Source of the DNA: Bacteroidales bacterium
Lineage (GTDB): Bacteria; Bacteroidota; Bacteroidia; Bacteroidales; F082
NCBI GenBank assembly: GCA_024400425.1
Contig: JAKSMV010000007.1
Coordinates: 51,405-115,404, forward strand
Direction of reading: 5' to 3'
DNA length: 64,000 nucleotides
This document shows, one piece after another, positions 17,574 through 25,752 of the stretch. Position 1 is the stretch's first letter; each line of letters begins with the position of its first letter. A model generated the notes under the pieces. The model had not been told where the DNA came from. It saw only the letters and a program-made list of their open reading frames with translations, and searched no databases. Both the position numbers and the translations under genes were made by a program.

Positions 17574-19259
17574 ATGAAACAAAACTTACTCATTATCATC
17601 AGTTTATTGCTTTCAGCAACCTGTTTCGGACAACATTATCTCACCTACCAAAGCTACGCAAAAGGCGTTGAAGGTGGAGACACATCCTTTGTCAGCGTGA
17701 ACCAAGTCAGAGACCAACTGAAAATCAAAGATCTTGGAGACGAAGTCCAGAATCCCATTCCTGGCTATGCCGAAACGGTTACCTTTGTAGATTACGCCAA
17801 CGATTCCATCTTCACCTTTTTGAAATATGCCGACGAGTCGTTTTATTGTTCGCAAACAATTCACAACGAGCATATTACATTTACAGAAGAAGGAAAGGAG
17901 AAGGTTTTGGGCTATGATTGCACAAAATACAAGACCAGCATCAACTCGAACACCATCGAAGTGTGGATGACCAACGACTTGGATTTCAACGCAACACCGA
18001 TGGCAAATTATGCCTGCTTGAAAGGCGTGATGATACGTTGCGCCCGTAACGGAAACTATATCACCGACTTAAAAGAGGTAAAAACACAAAAAGCAATGCC
18101 TATCGACTTGATCCCTTTCAACATGGGCCAACGAAAAAGCAGCCGCGAGTTGAGCCAAATTCGGAAAGACAAGCTCGTGATTCGCATTCCAGTCTTCACC
18201 GACGACCAAATCCATTTCGCCAACTACGAACCTTTCAGCGGCGAGATTCCCTTCGACACCGTCATTCATTTCAGCAGCGGTTCAGTGATTGTCAAACGCA
18301 TGAATCTTCAAGATTTTCCTGAACATTATCAACTGTTTGCCGAGATACACCAACGCTCCAATGGCGATGCCTACGACCGCACCGCCTCTATCTTCGTCAT
18401 TCCGACAGAAAAAACGAAAAGTTTTGCCGACGGTCTTACCCAAGGCCTTGAAGCGCTACCCGTTTTCAAAGGTCGCGATGGCAAGGAATACCAAGGCATC
18501 AAGGCTGAAAACGATTACCTTCCACCTGTAGAACTGGTACGATTCTTTACTTCGTTTGGCGTTGGACATTTCAACGACCGCGTGCAAATTGACGGCCTGA
18601 CTTGGCTTGACGAAAACTACTACAAGCAGGAAGTCACCGAATTGGCCGACCGTCTGCGCGGCGATGTGCTCATTGGAGCCTTCATCGGTAACTACGATGG
18701 AGGCGGTCACAAGCTCAGTCTTGACATTGTAGCCTATCCTGGTGATTTTGAATGGAATGAAGAGCCTTGCCACTCCCATTCAGAGCCGTTGTTCAACACT
18801 TGCAATGTGATGGAGATGGCTGGCCAAAACTACGGACGACTTTTCCTCACCGACACCCTCGAAGTGGAATTCGACATTCCAGAAGGCGCTGAAAATGTTC
18901 GTCTTCGCTACATCAGCACGGGTCACGGCGGTTGGGACGGCGGCGATGAATTCAACCCGAAAGAAAACGCCATCTTCGTTGACGGACAGAAAAGCTTCAC
19001 GCACACACCTTGGCGTTGCGACTGCGCAACCTTCCGCGACCAAAACCCCGTTTCAGGCAATTTCTGGAATGGCGTTTCTTCATCAGACTACTCACGTTCA
19101 GGTTGGTGCCCAGGAACAGCCACCAATCCAGTGTATTTTGACTTAAACTACTTGAAACCAGGACATCACACCATGCGAATCGCCATTCCACAAGGCGAAG
19201 ACGAAGGCGAAAGTTTCAGCCATTGGATGGTCTCCGGCGTGCTTCTGTATGAAAAATAA
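17574..19259 (+). CDS. PNGase F-like secreted protein with GLPGLI/DUF4412-like N-domain
   Basis: 561 aa with a signal peptide (LLIIISLLLSATCFGQ). Residues about 20-200 resemble GLPGLI/DUF4412 domains (VLGYDCTKYKTS...EVWMTNDLDFN). From about 210 the protein looks like the double beta-sandwich of peptide-N-glycosidase F, best seen in GGWDGGDEF, the PVSGNFWNG segment and SRSGWCPG. PNGase F removes N-glycans from glycoproteins. By eye, the Glu in GDEF aligns with catalytic E206 of Elizabethkingia PNGase F, but I do not find the DEWDRY segment that holds its Asp60, so activity is uncertain. No T9SS sorting domain is present, so a periplasmic or Sec-released product is expected. Confidence 0.7.
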   Translation: MKQNLLIIISLLLSATCFGQHYLTYQSYAKGVEGGDTSFVSVNQVRDQLKIKDLGDEVQNPIPGYAETVTFVDYANDSIFTFLKYADESFYCSQTIHNEHITFTEEGKEKVLGYDCTKYKTSINSNTIEVWMTNDLDFNATPMANYACLKGVMIRCARNGNYITDLKEVKTQKAMPIDLIPFNMGQRKSSRELSQIRKDKLVIRIPVFTDDQIHFANYEPFSGEIPFDTVIHFSSGSVIVKRMNLQDFPEHYQLFAEIHQRSNGDAYDRTASIFVIPTEKTKSFADGLTQGLEALPVFKGRDGKEYQGIKAENDYLPPVELVRFFTSFGVGHFNDRVQIDGLTWLDENYYKQEVTELADRLRGDVLIGAFIGNYDGGGHKLSLDIVAYPGDFEWNEEPCHSHSEPLFNTCNVMEMAGQNYGRLFLTDTLEVEFDIPEGAENVRLRYISTGHGGWDGGDEFNPKENAIFVDGQKSFTHTPWRCDCATFRDQNPVSGNFWNGVSSSDYSRSGWCPGTATNPVYFDLNYLKPGHHTMRIAIPQGEDEGESFSHWMVSGVLLYEK

Positions 19260-19266
19260 TCGTTTA

Positions 19267-19292
19267 GGAGACGCGATGAATCGCGTCTCTAC
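19267..19292. repeat. Dispersed palindrome (GATGAATC-centred copy)
   Basis: GGAGACGCGAT, then GA, then ATCGCGTCTCTAC: a near-perfect palindrome between the convergent PNGase F-like gene and aroC. It shares outer arms with the CCATGG-centred copies. Confidence 0.9.
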
Positions 19293-19297
19293 GGACA

Positions 19298-20251
19298 TTA
19301 CAATTGAATCAAATCTACCGTGACAAGCGCGGCCATAGCCTCAACGAGAACCAAGGCACGCGGCAAGGCACACACATCATGACGGCCTCCGACTGCGATT
19401 TCGCACTTTTCCCCTGCCCTATTCACGGTTTGCTGCGTCTGGGCAATGCTTGGAATCGGTTTGAAAGCCACCTTGAAGGTGATGTCTTCGCCATTACTGA
19501 TACCGCCTTGAATGCCTCCTGAGTGATTTGTAGCCGTACAAATTCGTCCATTCTTATTGACAAACAGGTCATTGGCTTCAGAACCTTTCATTTCGGCCAA
19601 AGCAAAACCATCGCCAATCTCGAAACCCTTCACGGCAGGAAGACAGAACATGGCATGGGCCAACTCGGCACTATATTTTCCAAACATCGGTTCTCCCAGG
19701 CCGGCAGGGACACCTTTTATTGTACCTTTAACGACGCCTCCGACCGAATCTCCAGCCATTCTTGCCTGCTCAGCATCACCCATCGAGAAAACCTCAGAGC
19801 TAACCGAAATACCTTTGCCCTGAAGAATCTGTTTTGCGATGGCGCCAGCCACCACAAGCGGCAGAGTCGTCCGAGCCGATGCTCTTCCTCCCCCACGCCA
19901 ATCGCGAATGCCATACTTTTGATCGTAAGCATAATCAGCATGAGAAGGACGATAGACATCTTTCAAAAGTTCATAATCCTTTGATTTACAATCCTCATTG
20001 CGCACAATAAAAGCGATAGGCGTGCCCAAAGTTACTCCATCAAGCAAACCCGAGAGCCATTCCACTTGATCAGTTTCATGGCGTTGCGATGCTGTTGCCG
20101 ACTGAGCTGTTTTCCGACGATTCAACTCTTCTTCAATCAGTTGAAAATCAATCTTCAAGTTGGAAGGACAACCATCAATCACACCGCCAATAGCCGGACC
20201 GTGCGATTCGCCAAAAGTTGTCAAGGTAAAAATATGTCCAAGTGTATTCAT
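19298..20251 (-). CDS. aroC: Chorismate synthase
   Basis: 317 aa. It converts EPSP to chorismate with reduced FMN, the last step of the shikimate pathway. Signatures: FGESHGPAIGGVIDGCP at the N-terminus, RGGGRASARTT in the middle and GGRHDVCALPRA near the C-terminus. It is shorter than E. coli AroC (361 aa), missing part of the variable surface loops, but core motifs are intact. The ATG is about 6 nt from the end of a -7 box, so the mRNA is nearly leaderless. It is divergent from smpB with only 41 bp between starts. Confidence 0.95.
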   Translation of the reverse strand: MNTLGHIFTLTTFGESHGPAIGGVIDGCPSNLKIDFQLIEEELNRRKTAQSATASQRHETDQVEWLSGLLDGVTLGTPIAFIVRNEDCKSKDYELLKDVYRPSHADYAYDQKYGIRDWRGGGRASARTTLPLVVAGAIAKQILQGKGISVSSEVFSMGDAEQARMAGDSVGGVVKGTIKGVPAGLGEPMFGKYSAELAHAMFCLPAVKGFEIGDGFALAEMKGSEANDLFVNKNGRICTATNHSGGIQGGISNGEDITFKVAFKPIPSIAQTQQTVNRAGEKCEIAVGGRHDVCALPRALVLVEAMAALVTVDLIQL

Positions 20252-20256
20252 GGGGG

Positions 20257-20264
20257 CAAAAATA
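20257..20264 (-). promoter_or_regulatory. -7 promoter element of aroC
   Basis: Reads TATTTTTG on the minus strand; its last base is 5 nt upstream of the ATG's A at 20251. The smpB -7 element is only 12 bp away on the other strand. Confidence 0.65.
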
Positions 20265-20276
20265 GAGAATTTTGTG

Positions 20277-20284
20277 TATTTTTG
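20277..20284 (+). promoter_or_regulatory. -7 promoter element of smpB
   Basis: TATTTTTG, 8 nt upstream of the smpB ATG at 20293. Its -33 region would fall on the aroC start codon. Confidence 0.65.
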
Positions 20285-20292
20285 CGGCCATT

Positions 20293-20751
20293 ATGGAAAA
20301 AAGGAACAACAACATCAGAATTAAGAACAAACGCGCCACTTTCGAGTACTTTCTTGAAGAGACTCTTACCGCTGGCATTGCCTTGACAGGCACCGAAATC
20401 AAGTCGATACGTACCGGCAAAGCCAGTCTTGCCGACTCTTACTGTTCCTTCAAGGGTAACGAGTTGTTTGTTATCGGCATGCACATCGCCGAATACGAAA
20501 TGGGCACCTACAACAACCACGACCCCAAGCGCGACCGCAAGTTGCTACTCACCCAACGTGAACTTCGCAAATGGAAGAATAAAGTGAACGAAAAAGGCTT
20601 CACTATCATCCCCGTCACGTTGTTTATCAACGACAAGGGATTAGCCAAGTTGGACATTGCCTTGGCACGAGGCAAGCACTTCTTCGACAAGCGCGAAACC
20701 TTGAAAACCAAAGACTCGAAACGCGAAATGGAACGTTTGGAAAGATACTAA
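20293..20751 (+). CDS. smpB: SsrA-binding protein SmpB
   Basis: 152 aa. Binds tmRNA and delivers it to stalled ribosomes. Conserved segments: [27 protein letters not shown], with GTEIKS contacting tmRNA, then the oligonucleotide-binding core and the basic C-terminal tail ([20 protein letters not shown]) that enters the mRNA channel. The start at 20293 is chosen over an in-frame ATG at 20272 because the latter lies upstream of the -7 box. Confidence 0.96.
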   Translation: MEKRNNNIRIKNKRATFEYFLEETLTAGIALTGTEIKSIRTGKASLADSYCSFKGNELFVIGMHIAEYEMGTYNNHDPKRDRKLLLTQRELRKWKNKVNEKGFTIIPVTLFINDKGLAKLDIALARGKHFFDKRETLKTKDSKREMERLERY

Positions 20752-20762
20752 GTTTTCAGCAC

Positions 20763-21317
20763 TCAGAAGCAATACCCGACACGAACAACAACTGGTGAAC
20801 TGTATGGTGTATCAGCAGTTAGCCTGTACCACGTCATATTATAGAGCACCATCAAATAGGCAAATCGTCCACCGCCAGAATAAGTTCTATAACCTCCGCC
20901 TAAGAAATAGCTATTATACCAACGTTGCGCCGCTTCGGATTGCTGATGGTTGAAATACGACACACGATACAGCCCTTCGTACTCGATATGAGCGAAGATG
21001 CCGTATGCGATTTCAAGGTTTGTGTAGGCTGATGGGCCAAACCAATGATTCGTTTGGTTACCATAATAACGGTCAAAATAGCATTGGAGGTTATAGGTTC
21101 CACGCACGCCAATTTCCCAAGCATTGGTGTCACGATAACCAACTTGCGGAGCAATCAGCAAATTAAGGTAGTTTCCCGACATGCCAAAACCAAAATTGCC
21201 GCCATAAACCATCTTGCCTTTCATTCCATTCTCAGGACCAAAAAGTTGTGCTTCTGCATTAAGTGAGCAGGCAAAAAGCATCACAAACAATGCTACGATA
21301 GTGCTAAAACGTTTCAT
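20763..21317 (-). CDS. Small outer-membrane beta-barrel-like protein
   Basis: 184 aa with a signal peptide (MKRFSTIVALFVMLFACSLNAEAQ). The mature part alternates aromatic and hydrophobic residues in short strands, for example GGNFGFGMSGNYLNLLIAPQVGY and PVVVRVGYCF, and ends in Phe, typical of outer-membrane barrels. I do not recognise a characterised family. The start at 21317 is preferred to 21380 because it begins a clean signal peptide and a -7 box lies between them. It stands alone between smpB and efp. Confidence 0.7.
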   Translation of the reverse strand: MKRFSTIVALFVMLFACSLNAEAQLFGPENGMKGKMVYGGNFGFGMSGNYLNLLIAPQVGYRDTNAWEIGVRGTYNLQCYFDRYYGNQTNHWFGPSAYTNLEIAYGIFAHIEYEGLYRVSYFNHQQSEAAQRWYNSYFLGGGYRTYSGGGRFAYLMVLYNMTWYRLTADTPYSSPVVVRVGYCF

Positions 21318-21337
21318 TTTTCTAAGTTTTGTTTGCG

Positions 21338-21345
21338 CAAAAATA
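21338..21345 (-). promoter_or_regulatory. -7 element of barrel-like protein gene
   Basis: Reads TATTTTTG on the minus strand, 20 bp upstream of the ATG at 21317. Confidence 0.55.
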
Positions 21346-21417
21346 CAAAAAAAAGAAGATGTCAAGCTGTCATTCGACAATTTGGCATCTTCTTGCTTTA
21401 TGAATGAGCGCTAATGC

Positions 21418-21981
21418 TTATGCCTTCACGCGTTCGCAGTATTCACCAGTGCGGGTGTCAACACGAATCATGTCATCAGTGTTGATGAACAGAGGCACGC
21501 GAACCATAGCACCGGTTTCAACGGTAGCTTCCTTCAGAGCGTTGGTAGCAGTGTTGCCCTTTTCGCCTGGTTCGGTATAGGTCACTTGGAGGACGGTCTT
21601 CACTGGCATTTCAGCGTAGAGGATGGTTTCGGTTGAAGCGTCAACCACCACATCGACGATGTCGTTTTCCTTCATGAACTTCACGCCCGTAATGTTGTCT
21701 TCAGCAATCGGGATTTGGTCGTAGTTTTCTGTGTGCATGAAGATGAAATCTTCACCTTCTTTATAAAGATACTGATAAGGACGATGTTCAACGCGGACAT
21801 CTTCCAATTTGACACCGATATCGAAACGCTTTTCAAGGACGTTGCCGCTGAGCACATCCTTCAGTTTGATACGCATGATAGTGTTGCCTTTGCCTGGCTT
21901 AACGTGTTGGAAGTCAATGCAGAAATAAATCTTACCATCCAAACGGACTGCGCTTCCAATCTTTACATCTTGACTTAACAT
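21418..21981 (-). CDS. efp: Elongation factor P
   Basis: 187 aa, standard EF-P length with three beta-barrel domains. EF-P enters the ribosomal E-site and rescues stalling at polyproline. The domain I loop has KPGKGNT with the conserved Lys near position 32; in other bacteria a residue at this loop tip is post-translationally modified, and no modification gene is seen nearby. The C-terminus VRVPLFINTDDMIRVDTRTGEY is diagnostic. It has its own -7 box and appears monocistronic. Confidence 0.96.
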   Translation of the reverse strand: MLSQDVKIGSAVRLDGKIYFCIDFQHVKPGKGNTIMRIKLKDVLSGNVLEKRFDIGVKLEDVRVEHRPYQYLYKEGEDFIFMHTENYDQIPIAEDNITGVKFMKENDIVDVVVDASTETILYAEMPVKTVLQVTYTEPGEKGNTATNALKEATVETGAMVRVPLFINTDDMIRVDTRTGEYCERVKA

Positions 21982-22027
21982 ATACTATTTCTATTATGTG
22001 TGAATGAATTCCAAAAAAAATCGGGTG

Positions 22028-22035
22028 CAAAGATA
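22028..22035 (-). promoter_or_regulatory. -7 promoter element of efp
   Basis: Reads TATCTTTG on the minus strand, 46 bp upstream of the efp ATG. Confidence 0.6.
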
Positions 22036-22129
22036 GTGTAATTCAACCAATTCACCAAGAAAATGCAAAAAAAAAGATTGAGAAGCGACTAAAAGCTGTA
22101 CCTTTACGGCAAATTTCAAATCATAAAAT

Positions 22130-24229
22130 ATGAGAAAACACAACTTATTTTTATCAGCAATGATTACCTGCTTGATCGTGTCGTGCAACACGCAAAAACC
22201 CGAAACCGAGCCACAAGGCAAGGAGAAAATCGGACCGAAAGAACTTACCCTGCAATCGGATGTGATGACGCCCGAAGTGCTTTGGAGCATGGGCCGCATC
22301 GGCGAATACAGCATCTCGCCCGACCACAGCCAAATCGTTTACAACGTGACCTACTACAGTGTCGAAGAAAACCGCAGCGGTTCAACACTTTACATCATGA
22401 ATGCCGATGGCAGCAACAACCGCATCCTCTCAGACTCGAAGAGCAGCGAATTCAGTCCACAATGGCGTCCCGATGGAAAGAAAATCGGCTTCCTTGCCCC
22501 TGACCAGAACGGCACCATGCAAATCTTCGAAATCAATCCCGACGGCACAGGCCGCGAGTGCATCTCAAGCGAAGCCGACGACATCAACGGATTCCTCTAC
22601 TCTCCTGATTGCCAGCAAGTAGTGTTCTGCAAGGAAGTGAAAACGAAAGAAAACGTGGCCGACATTTATCCCGACCTTCCCCTTTCATCAGGCCGCATCA
22701 ACAACGACCTCATGTATCGTCATTGGGACCAATGGGTTGACACCTTCAGCCACCTTTTCGTCGGCAACATCTCATCGGGCAAACTTGAAGCCTCATACGA
22801 TGCCATGGCTGGCGAGAATTGGGAAGCACCTGTGCGTCCTTGGGGCGGCATGGAACAAGTGAAATGGATGCCCGACGGACAAAGCTTCGTGTATTGCTGC
22901 CGCAAGAAAGAAGGCAAGGAATACGCCCTTTCCACCAACACCGACATCTACCAGCACATCATCATCAGCGGCGAGTGCAAGAACCTCACCGAAGGCATGA
23001 TGGGCTACGACATGAACCCCGTCATCTCGCCCGATGGCAAATACATGGCTTGGGAAAGCCAAGAACGCGACGGCTACGAAAGCGACAAGCAACGCCTCTT
23101 CGTCATGAACCTCGAAACCGGCGAGAAGACCGATTTCTCCGCTGATTTCGACCAATGCTGCACTGGCTACAGCTGGGCCGACGATAGCAAGACCCTCTAT
23201 TTCATCAGCGACAAATATGCCACCGACCAACTTTACGTCTTGAACATCGAAAGTGGCGAAATTAACCGACTGACAGAAGGCGTACACAACTATATTTCAG
23301 TGAATTGGAATGGCGACAAACTCATCGCTGGTCGTCAATCGATGAGCCATCCAACCGAACTCTTCAGCGTTGACCCTACCTCTGGCGAAGCCACTCAAAT
23401 CACAAGCATCAACGACGCCATCTTCGCACAACTCACCATGGGCAAGGTCGAAGAACGCTGGGTGAAGACCACCGACGGCAAAGACATGCTCGTGTGGGTT
23501 ATCTTCCCACCTCACTTTGATGCCAACAAGCAATACCCTGCCCTGCTCTACTGCGAAGGCGGTCCGCAAAGCACCGTGAGCCAGTTCTGGAGCTATCGTT
23601 GGAACTTCCAGATGATGGCAGCCAACGACTACATCGTCGTTGCACCTAACCGTCGCGGCTTGCCTGGCTTCGGACAGGAGTGGCTCGAAGAAATCAGCGG
23701 CGACTACGGCGGGCAGTGCATGGAAGACTACCTCAGCGCCATCGACGAATTGTCGAAAGAACCTTATATCGACGAAAACCGTTTGGGTGCCGTTGGTGCC
23801 AGCTTCGGCGGCTTCAGCGTCTATTGGCTTGCCGGCCACCACGATGGTCGCTTCAAGGCCCTCATCGCCCACGACGGCATGTTCAACCTTGACGCACAAT
23901 ACCTTGAGACCGAAGAAATGTGGTTCGTCAACTGGGACCTTGGCGGTCCATTCTGGGACAAAGACAATGCCACCGTCCAAAAGACCTACGCCCAATCGCC
24001 ACACCTCTTTGTCGATAAATGGACGGCTCCTATCCTCGTCATCCACGGTGGTTTGGACTACCGCATCTGCTTTACGCAAGGCATGCAAGCCTACAACGCG
24101 GCCATCCTGCGCGGCATCGATGCCGAATTTCTCTATTTCCCCGACGAGAATCACTGGGTGCTGAAACCACAGAACGGCGTGCTTTGGCAACGTAGGTTCT
24201 ATAATTGGTTGGATAAATATCTGAAATAA
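22130..24229 (+). CDS. S9 family peptidase (prolyl oligopeptidase-type), lipoprotein
   Basis: 699 aa. The signal peptide ends in a lipobox (CLIVSC), so it is probably a lipoprotein. Residues about 50-430 form a beta-propeller of WD40-like repeats (for example YSISPDHSQIVYN and QWRPDGKKIGFL). The alpha/beta-hydrolase domain has the nucleophile in GASFGGFS (about 562), Asp in GGLDYR and His in DENHW. These enzymes cleave short peptides or dipeptides from N-termini and help asaccharolytic Bacteroidales use peptides. A weak -7-like TACCTTTA lies at 22099-22106. Two palindromic repeats follow the stop. Confidence 0.92.
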   Translation: MRKHNLFLSAMITCLIVSCNTQKPETEPQGKEKIGPKELTLQSDVMTPEVLWSMGRIGEYSISPDHSQIVYNVTYYSVEENRSGSTLYIMNADGSNNRILSDSKSSEFSPQWRPDGKKIGFLAPDQNGTMQIFEINPDGTGRECISSEADDINGFLYSPDCQQVVFCKEVKTKENVADIYPDLPLSSGRINNDLMYRHWDQWVDTFSHLFVGNISSGKLEASYDAMAGENWEAPVRPWGGMEQVKWMPDGQSFVYCCRKKEGKEYALSTNTDIYQHIIISGECKNLTEGMMGYDMNPVISPDGKYMAWESQERDGYESDKQRLFVMNLETGEKTDFSADFDQCCTGYSWADDSKTLYFISDKYATDQLYVLNIESGEINRLTEGVHNYISVNWNGDKLIAGRQSMSHPTELFSVDPTSGEATQITSINDAIFAQLTMGKVEERWVKTTDGKDMLVWVIFPPHFDANKQYPALLYCEGGPQSTVSQFWSYRWNFQMMAANDYIVVAPNRRGLPGFGQEWLEEISGDYGGQCMEDYLSAIDELSKEPYIDENRLGAVGASFGGFSVYWLAGHHDGRFKALIAHDGMFNLDAQYLETEEMWFVNWDLGGPFWDKDNATVQKTYAQSPHLFVDKWTAPILVIHGGLDYRICFTQGMQAYNAAILRGIDAEFLYFPDENHWVLKPQNGVLWQRRFYNWLDKYLK

Positions 24230-24240
24230 TTTGACGTGAT

Positions 24241-24268
24241 GTAGAGACGCACCATGGTGCGTCTCTAC
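24241..24268. repeat. Dispersed palindrome (CCATGG-centred, GCACCATGGTGC variant)
   Basis: Perfect 28-bp palindrome: GTAGAGACGCACCA followed by its reverse complement. Relative to the copy at 51917 both arms changed together (CGC to CAC and GCG to GTG), keeping base-pairing. It lies 11 bp after the S9 peptidase stop. Confidence 0.92.
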
Positions 24269-24278
24269 TAATTAAGGC

Positions 24279-24304
24279 GGAGACGTGCCATGGCGCGTCT
24301 CTAC
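24279..24304. repeat. Dispersed palindrome (second copy between S9 peptidase and fmt)
   Basis: GGAGACGTGCCA then TGGCGCGTCTCTAC, with one arm mismatch. It is only 10 bp from the preceding copy and 14 bp before the fmt start; the resulting RNA hairpin would lie close to the fmt ribosome-binding region. Confidence 0.9.
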
Positions 24305-24318
24305 TGACGAAATATAAT

Positions 24319-25293
24319 ATGGAAAAATTACGAATCGTTTATTTCGGCACACCCGAATTTGCAGCGTCACAATTGGAAGCCATCCTCGCAGCCGGATATG
24401 ATGTGGCAGCCGTCGTCACCATGCCCGACAAACCTGCCGGACGCGGAAAGAAAATTCAATTCTCGGATGTCAAAAAGACCGCTTTGGAGCATCAACTGCC
24501 ACTGCTTCAGCCAGAGAAACTGAAGAATCCCGAGTTTCTCGAAGAATTGGCTTCGTTCAACGCAAACCTATTTATCGTAGTGGCATTCAGGATGTTGCCC
24601 GCTGTAGTTTGGCAGATGCCAAAATATGGGACTTTCAACCTTCATGCCTCGCTGTTGCCTCAGTATCGCGGTGCCGCCCCCATCAACTACGCCATCATCA
24701 ACGGCGAAACCGAGACAGGCCTCACCACCTTTTTCCTCAACGAGGAAATCGACAAAGGTGCCGTCATCATGCGCGAAACCGTGGGCATCCGTCCCAATGA
24801 AACCGCAGGCGAACTTCACGATGAGTTGATGGTTCTCGGCAATAAAGTCGTCGTAGAAACCATCCGCAAAATCGAAAGCGGGACCGTTCCAACGCAAACG
24901 CAAGAAGAACTAGCCGCTGGTACCGAGCTTCATGACGCTCCTAAAATCTTCAAGGATTTCTGCTACATCGACTGGAGCAAAACTCTCATCGACATCTACA
25001 ACCACATTCGTGGACTCTCGCCCTACCCTGCCGCCCATGCACTTCTCGCTTCAGACAAGGATGAAGTTCTTGAGATGAAAGTCTATGCCTCTGAAATGGA
25101 GCCATGCCGACCTGCAGAACCCGTTGGCAGCATCGTCACCGACAACAAGAAATACCTTAAGGTTGCCATAGCCGATGGTTATTTGCACCTTACCACTGTC
25201 CAACAAGCCGGAAAAAAGAGCATGTCCATTGAAGATTTTCTCAGAGGACAACATTTTGAAGGCTCTTGGAAAATGGCAAAGCACGAAAATTGA
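24319..25293 (+). CDS. fmt: Methionyl-tRNA formyltransferase
   Basis: 324 aa. It formylates initiator Met-tRNA with 10-formyl-THF. The catalytic segment NLHASLLPQYRGAAPINYAI contains the conserved His and SLLP motif; the N-terminal FGTPEFAASQLEAI and the C-terminal OB-like domain are standard. It lies downstream of the S9 peptidase on the same strand but is separated by two palindromic hairpins; no -7 box is obvious between them, so readthrough may express it. Confidence 0.97.
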   Translation: MEKLRIVYFGTPEFAASQLEAILAAGYDVAAVVTMPDKPAGRGKKIQFSDVKKTALEHQLPLLQPEKLKNPEFLEELASFNANLFIVVAFRMLPAVVWQMPKYGTFNLHASLLPQYRGAAPINYAIINGETETGLTTFFLNEEIDKGAVIMRETVGIRPNETAGELHDELMVLGNKVVVETIRKIESGTVPTQTQEELAAGTELHDAPKIFKDFCYIDWSKTLIDIYNHIRGLSPYPAAHALLASDKDEVLEMKVYASEMEPCRPAEPVGSIVTDNKKYLKVAIADGYLHLTTVQQAGKKSMSIEDFLRGQHFEGSWKMAKHEN

Positions 25294-25379
25294 ACCAACT
25301 ATTTGTCAATACGAAAGGCTATTTTTGAAGAAATAGGCAAAATTTATTACAAAATCATTCATTTTTCATAAAAAAACAC

Positions 25380-25407
25380 TTGCATAATAAAAAAAAGTCT
25401 AATTTTG
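25380..25407 (+). promoter_or_regulatory. Promoter of HU gene
   Basis: TTG at 25380-25382 and TAATTTTG at 25400-25407, 17 bp apart, match the Bacteroidota -33/-7 pattern well. The leader is about 30 nt. Confidence 0.75.
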
Positions 25408-25440
25408 TCCGCGAAAGTCTAACCTTTAAACACTTACAAA

Positions 25441-25704
25441 ATGAACAAAGTTGAATTGATCAATGCCGTTGCTGAAAAAGCCGGTATGACTAAAGTCGAT
25501 GCAAGAAAAGCTGTTGACGCCATGATGGCCGCTACCAAAGAAGAACTCATGAATGGTGGAAAAGTTGGTCTCGTTGGCTTCGGAACCATGAACGTTGTGG
25601 AACGTCCTGCCAGAAAGGGCCGCAACCCACGCACAAACAAGACCATCAACATTAAGGCTAAGAAGGTCGTTAAGTTCAAAGCTGCTGCTAACTTGCTGAA
25701 GTAA
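25441..25704 (+). CDS. hup: HU family DNA-binding protein
   Basis: 87 aa. The N-terminus MNKVELINAVAEKAG is typical HU, and the beta-arm with ARKGRNPRTNKTI holds the conserved Arg-Asn-Pro tip that intercalates DNA. It acts as a nucleoid-associated dimer that bends DNA. It is monocistronic, with a well-formed promoter and a strong terminator, consistent with high expression. Confidence 0.96.
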   Translation: MNKVELINAVAEKAGMTKVDARKAVDAMMAATKEELMNGGKVGLVGFGTMNVVERPARKGRNPRTNKTINIKAKKVVKFKAAANLLK

Positions 25705-25725
25705 TTTGGACAACATCATCTACAC

Positions 25726-25752
25726 AAAAAGCCGTCAACTGACGGCTTTTTT
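25726..25752. terminator. Bidirectional terminator between hup and recQ
   Basis: GCCGTC (25731-25736), loop AACT, GACGGC (25741-25746), with A5 before and T6 after. It overlaps the recQ stop at its right edge. Confidence 0.9.

Noticed and set aside
22099..22106. TACCTTTA before the S9 peptidase as a firm promoter
   Set aside because: Last base deviates from TAnnTTTG and no -33 was found, so it is mentioned only in the gene entry.
23297..24190. A 297-codon open frame antisense to the S9 peptidase
   Set aside because: Composition reflects the complement of the hydrolase domain; no ribosome-binding site or promoter.
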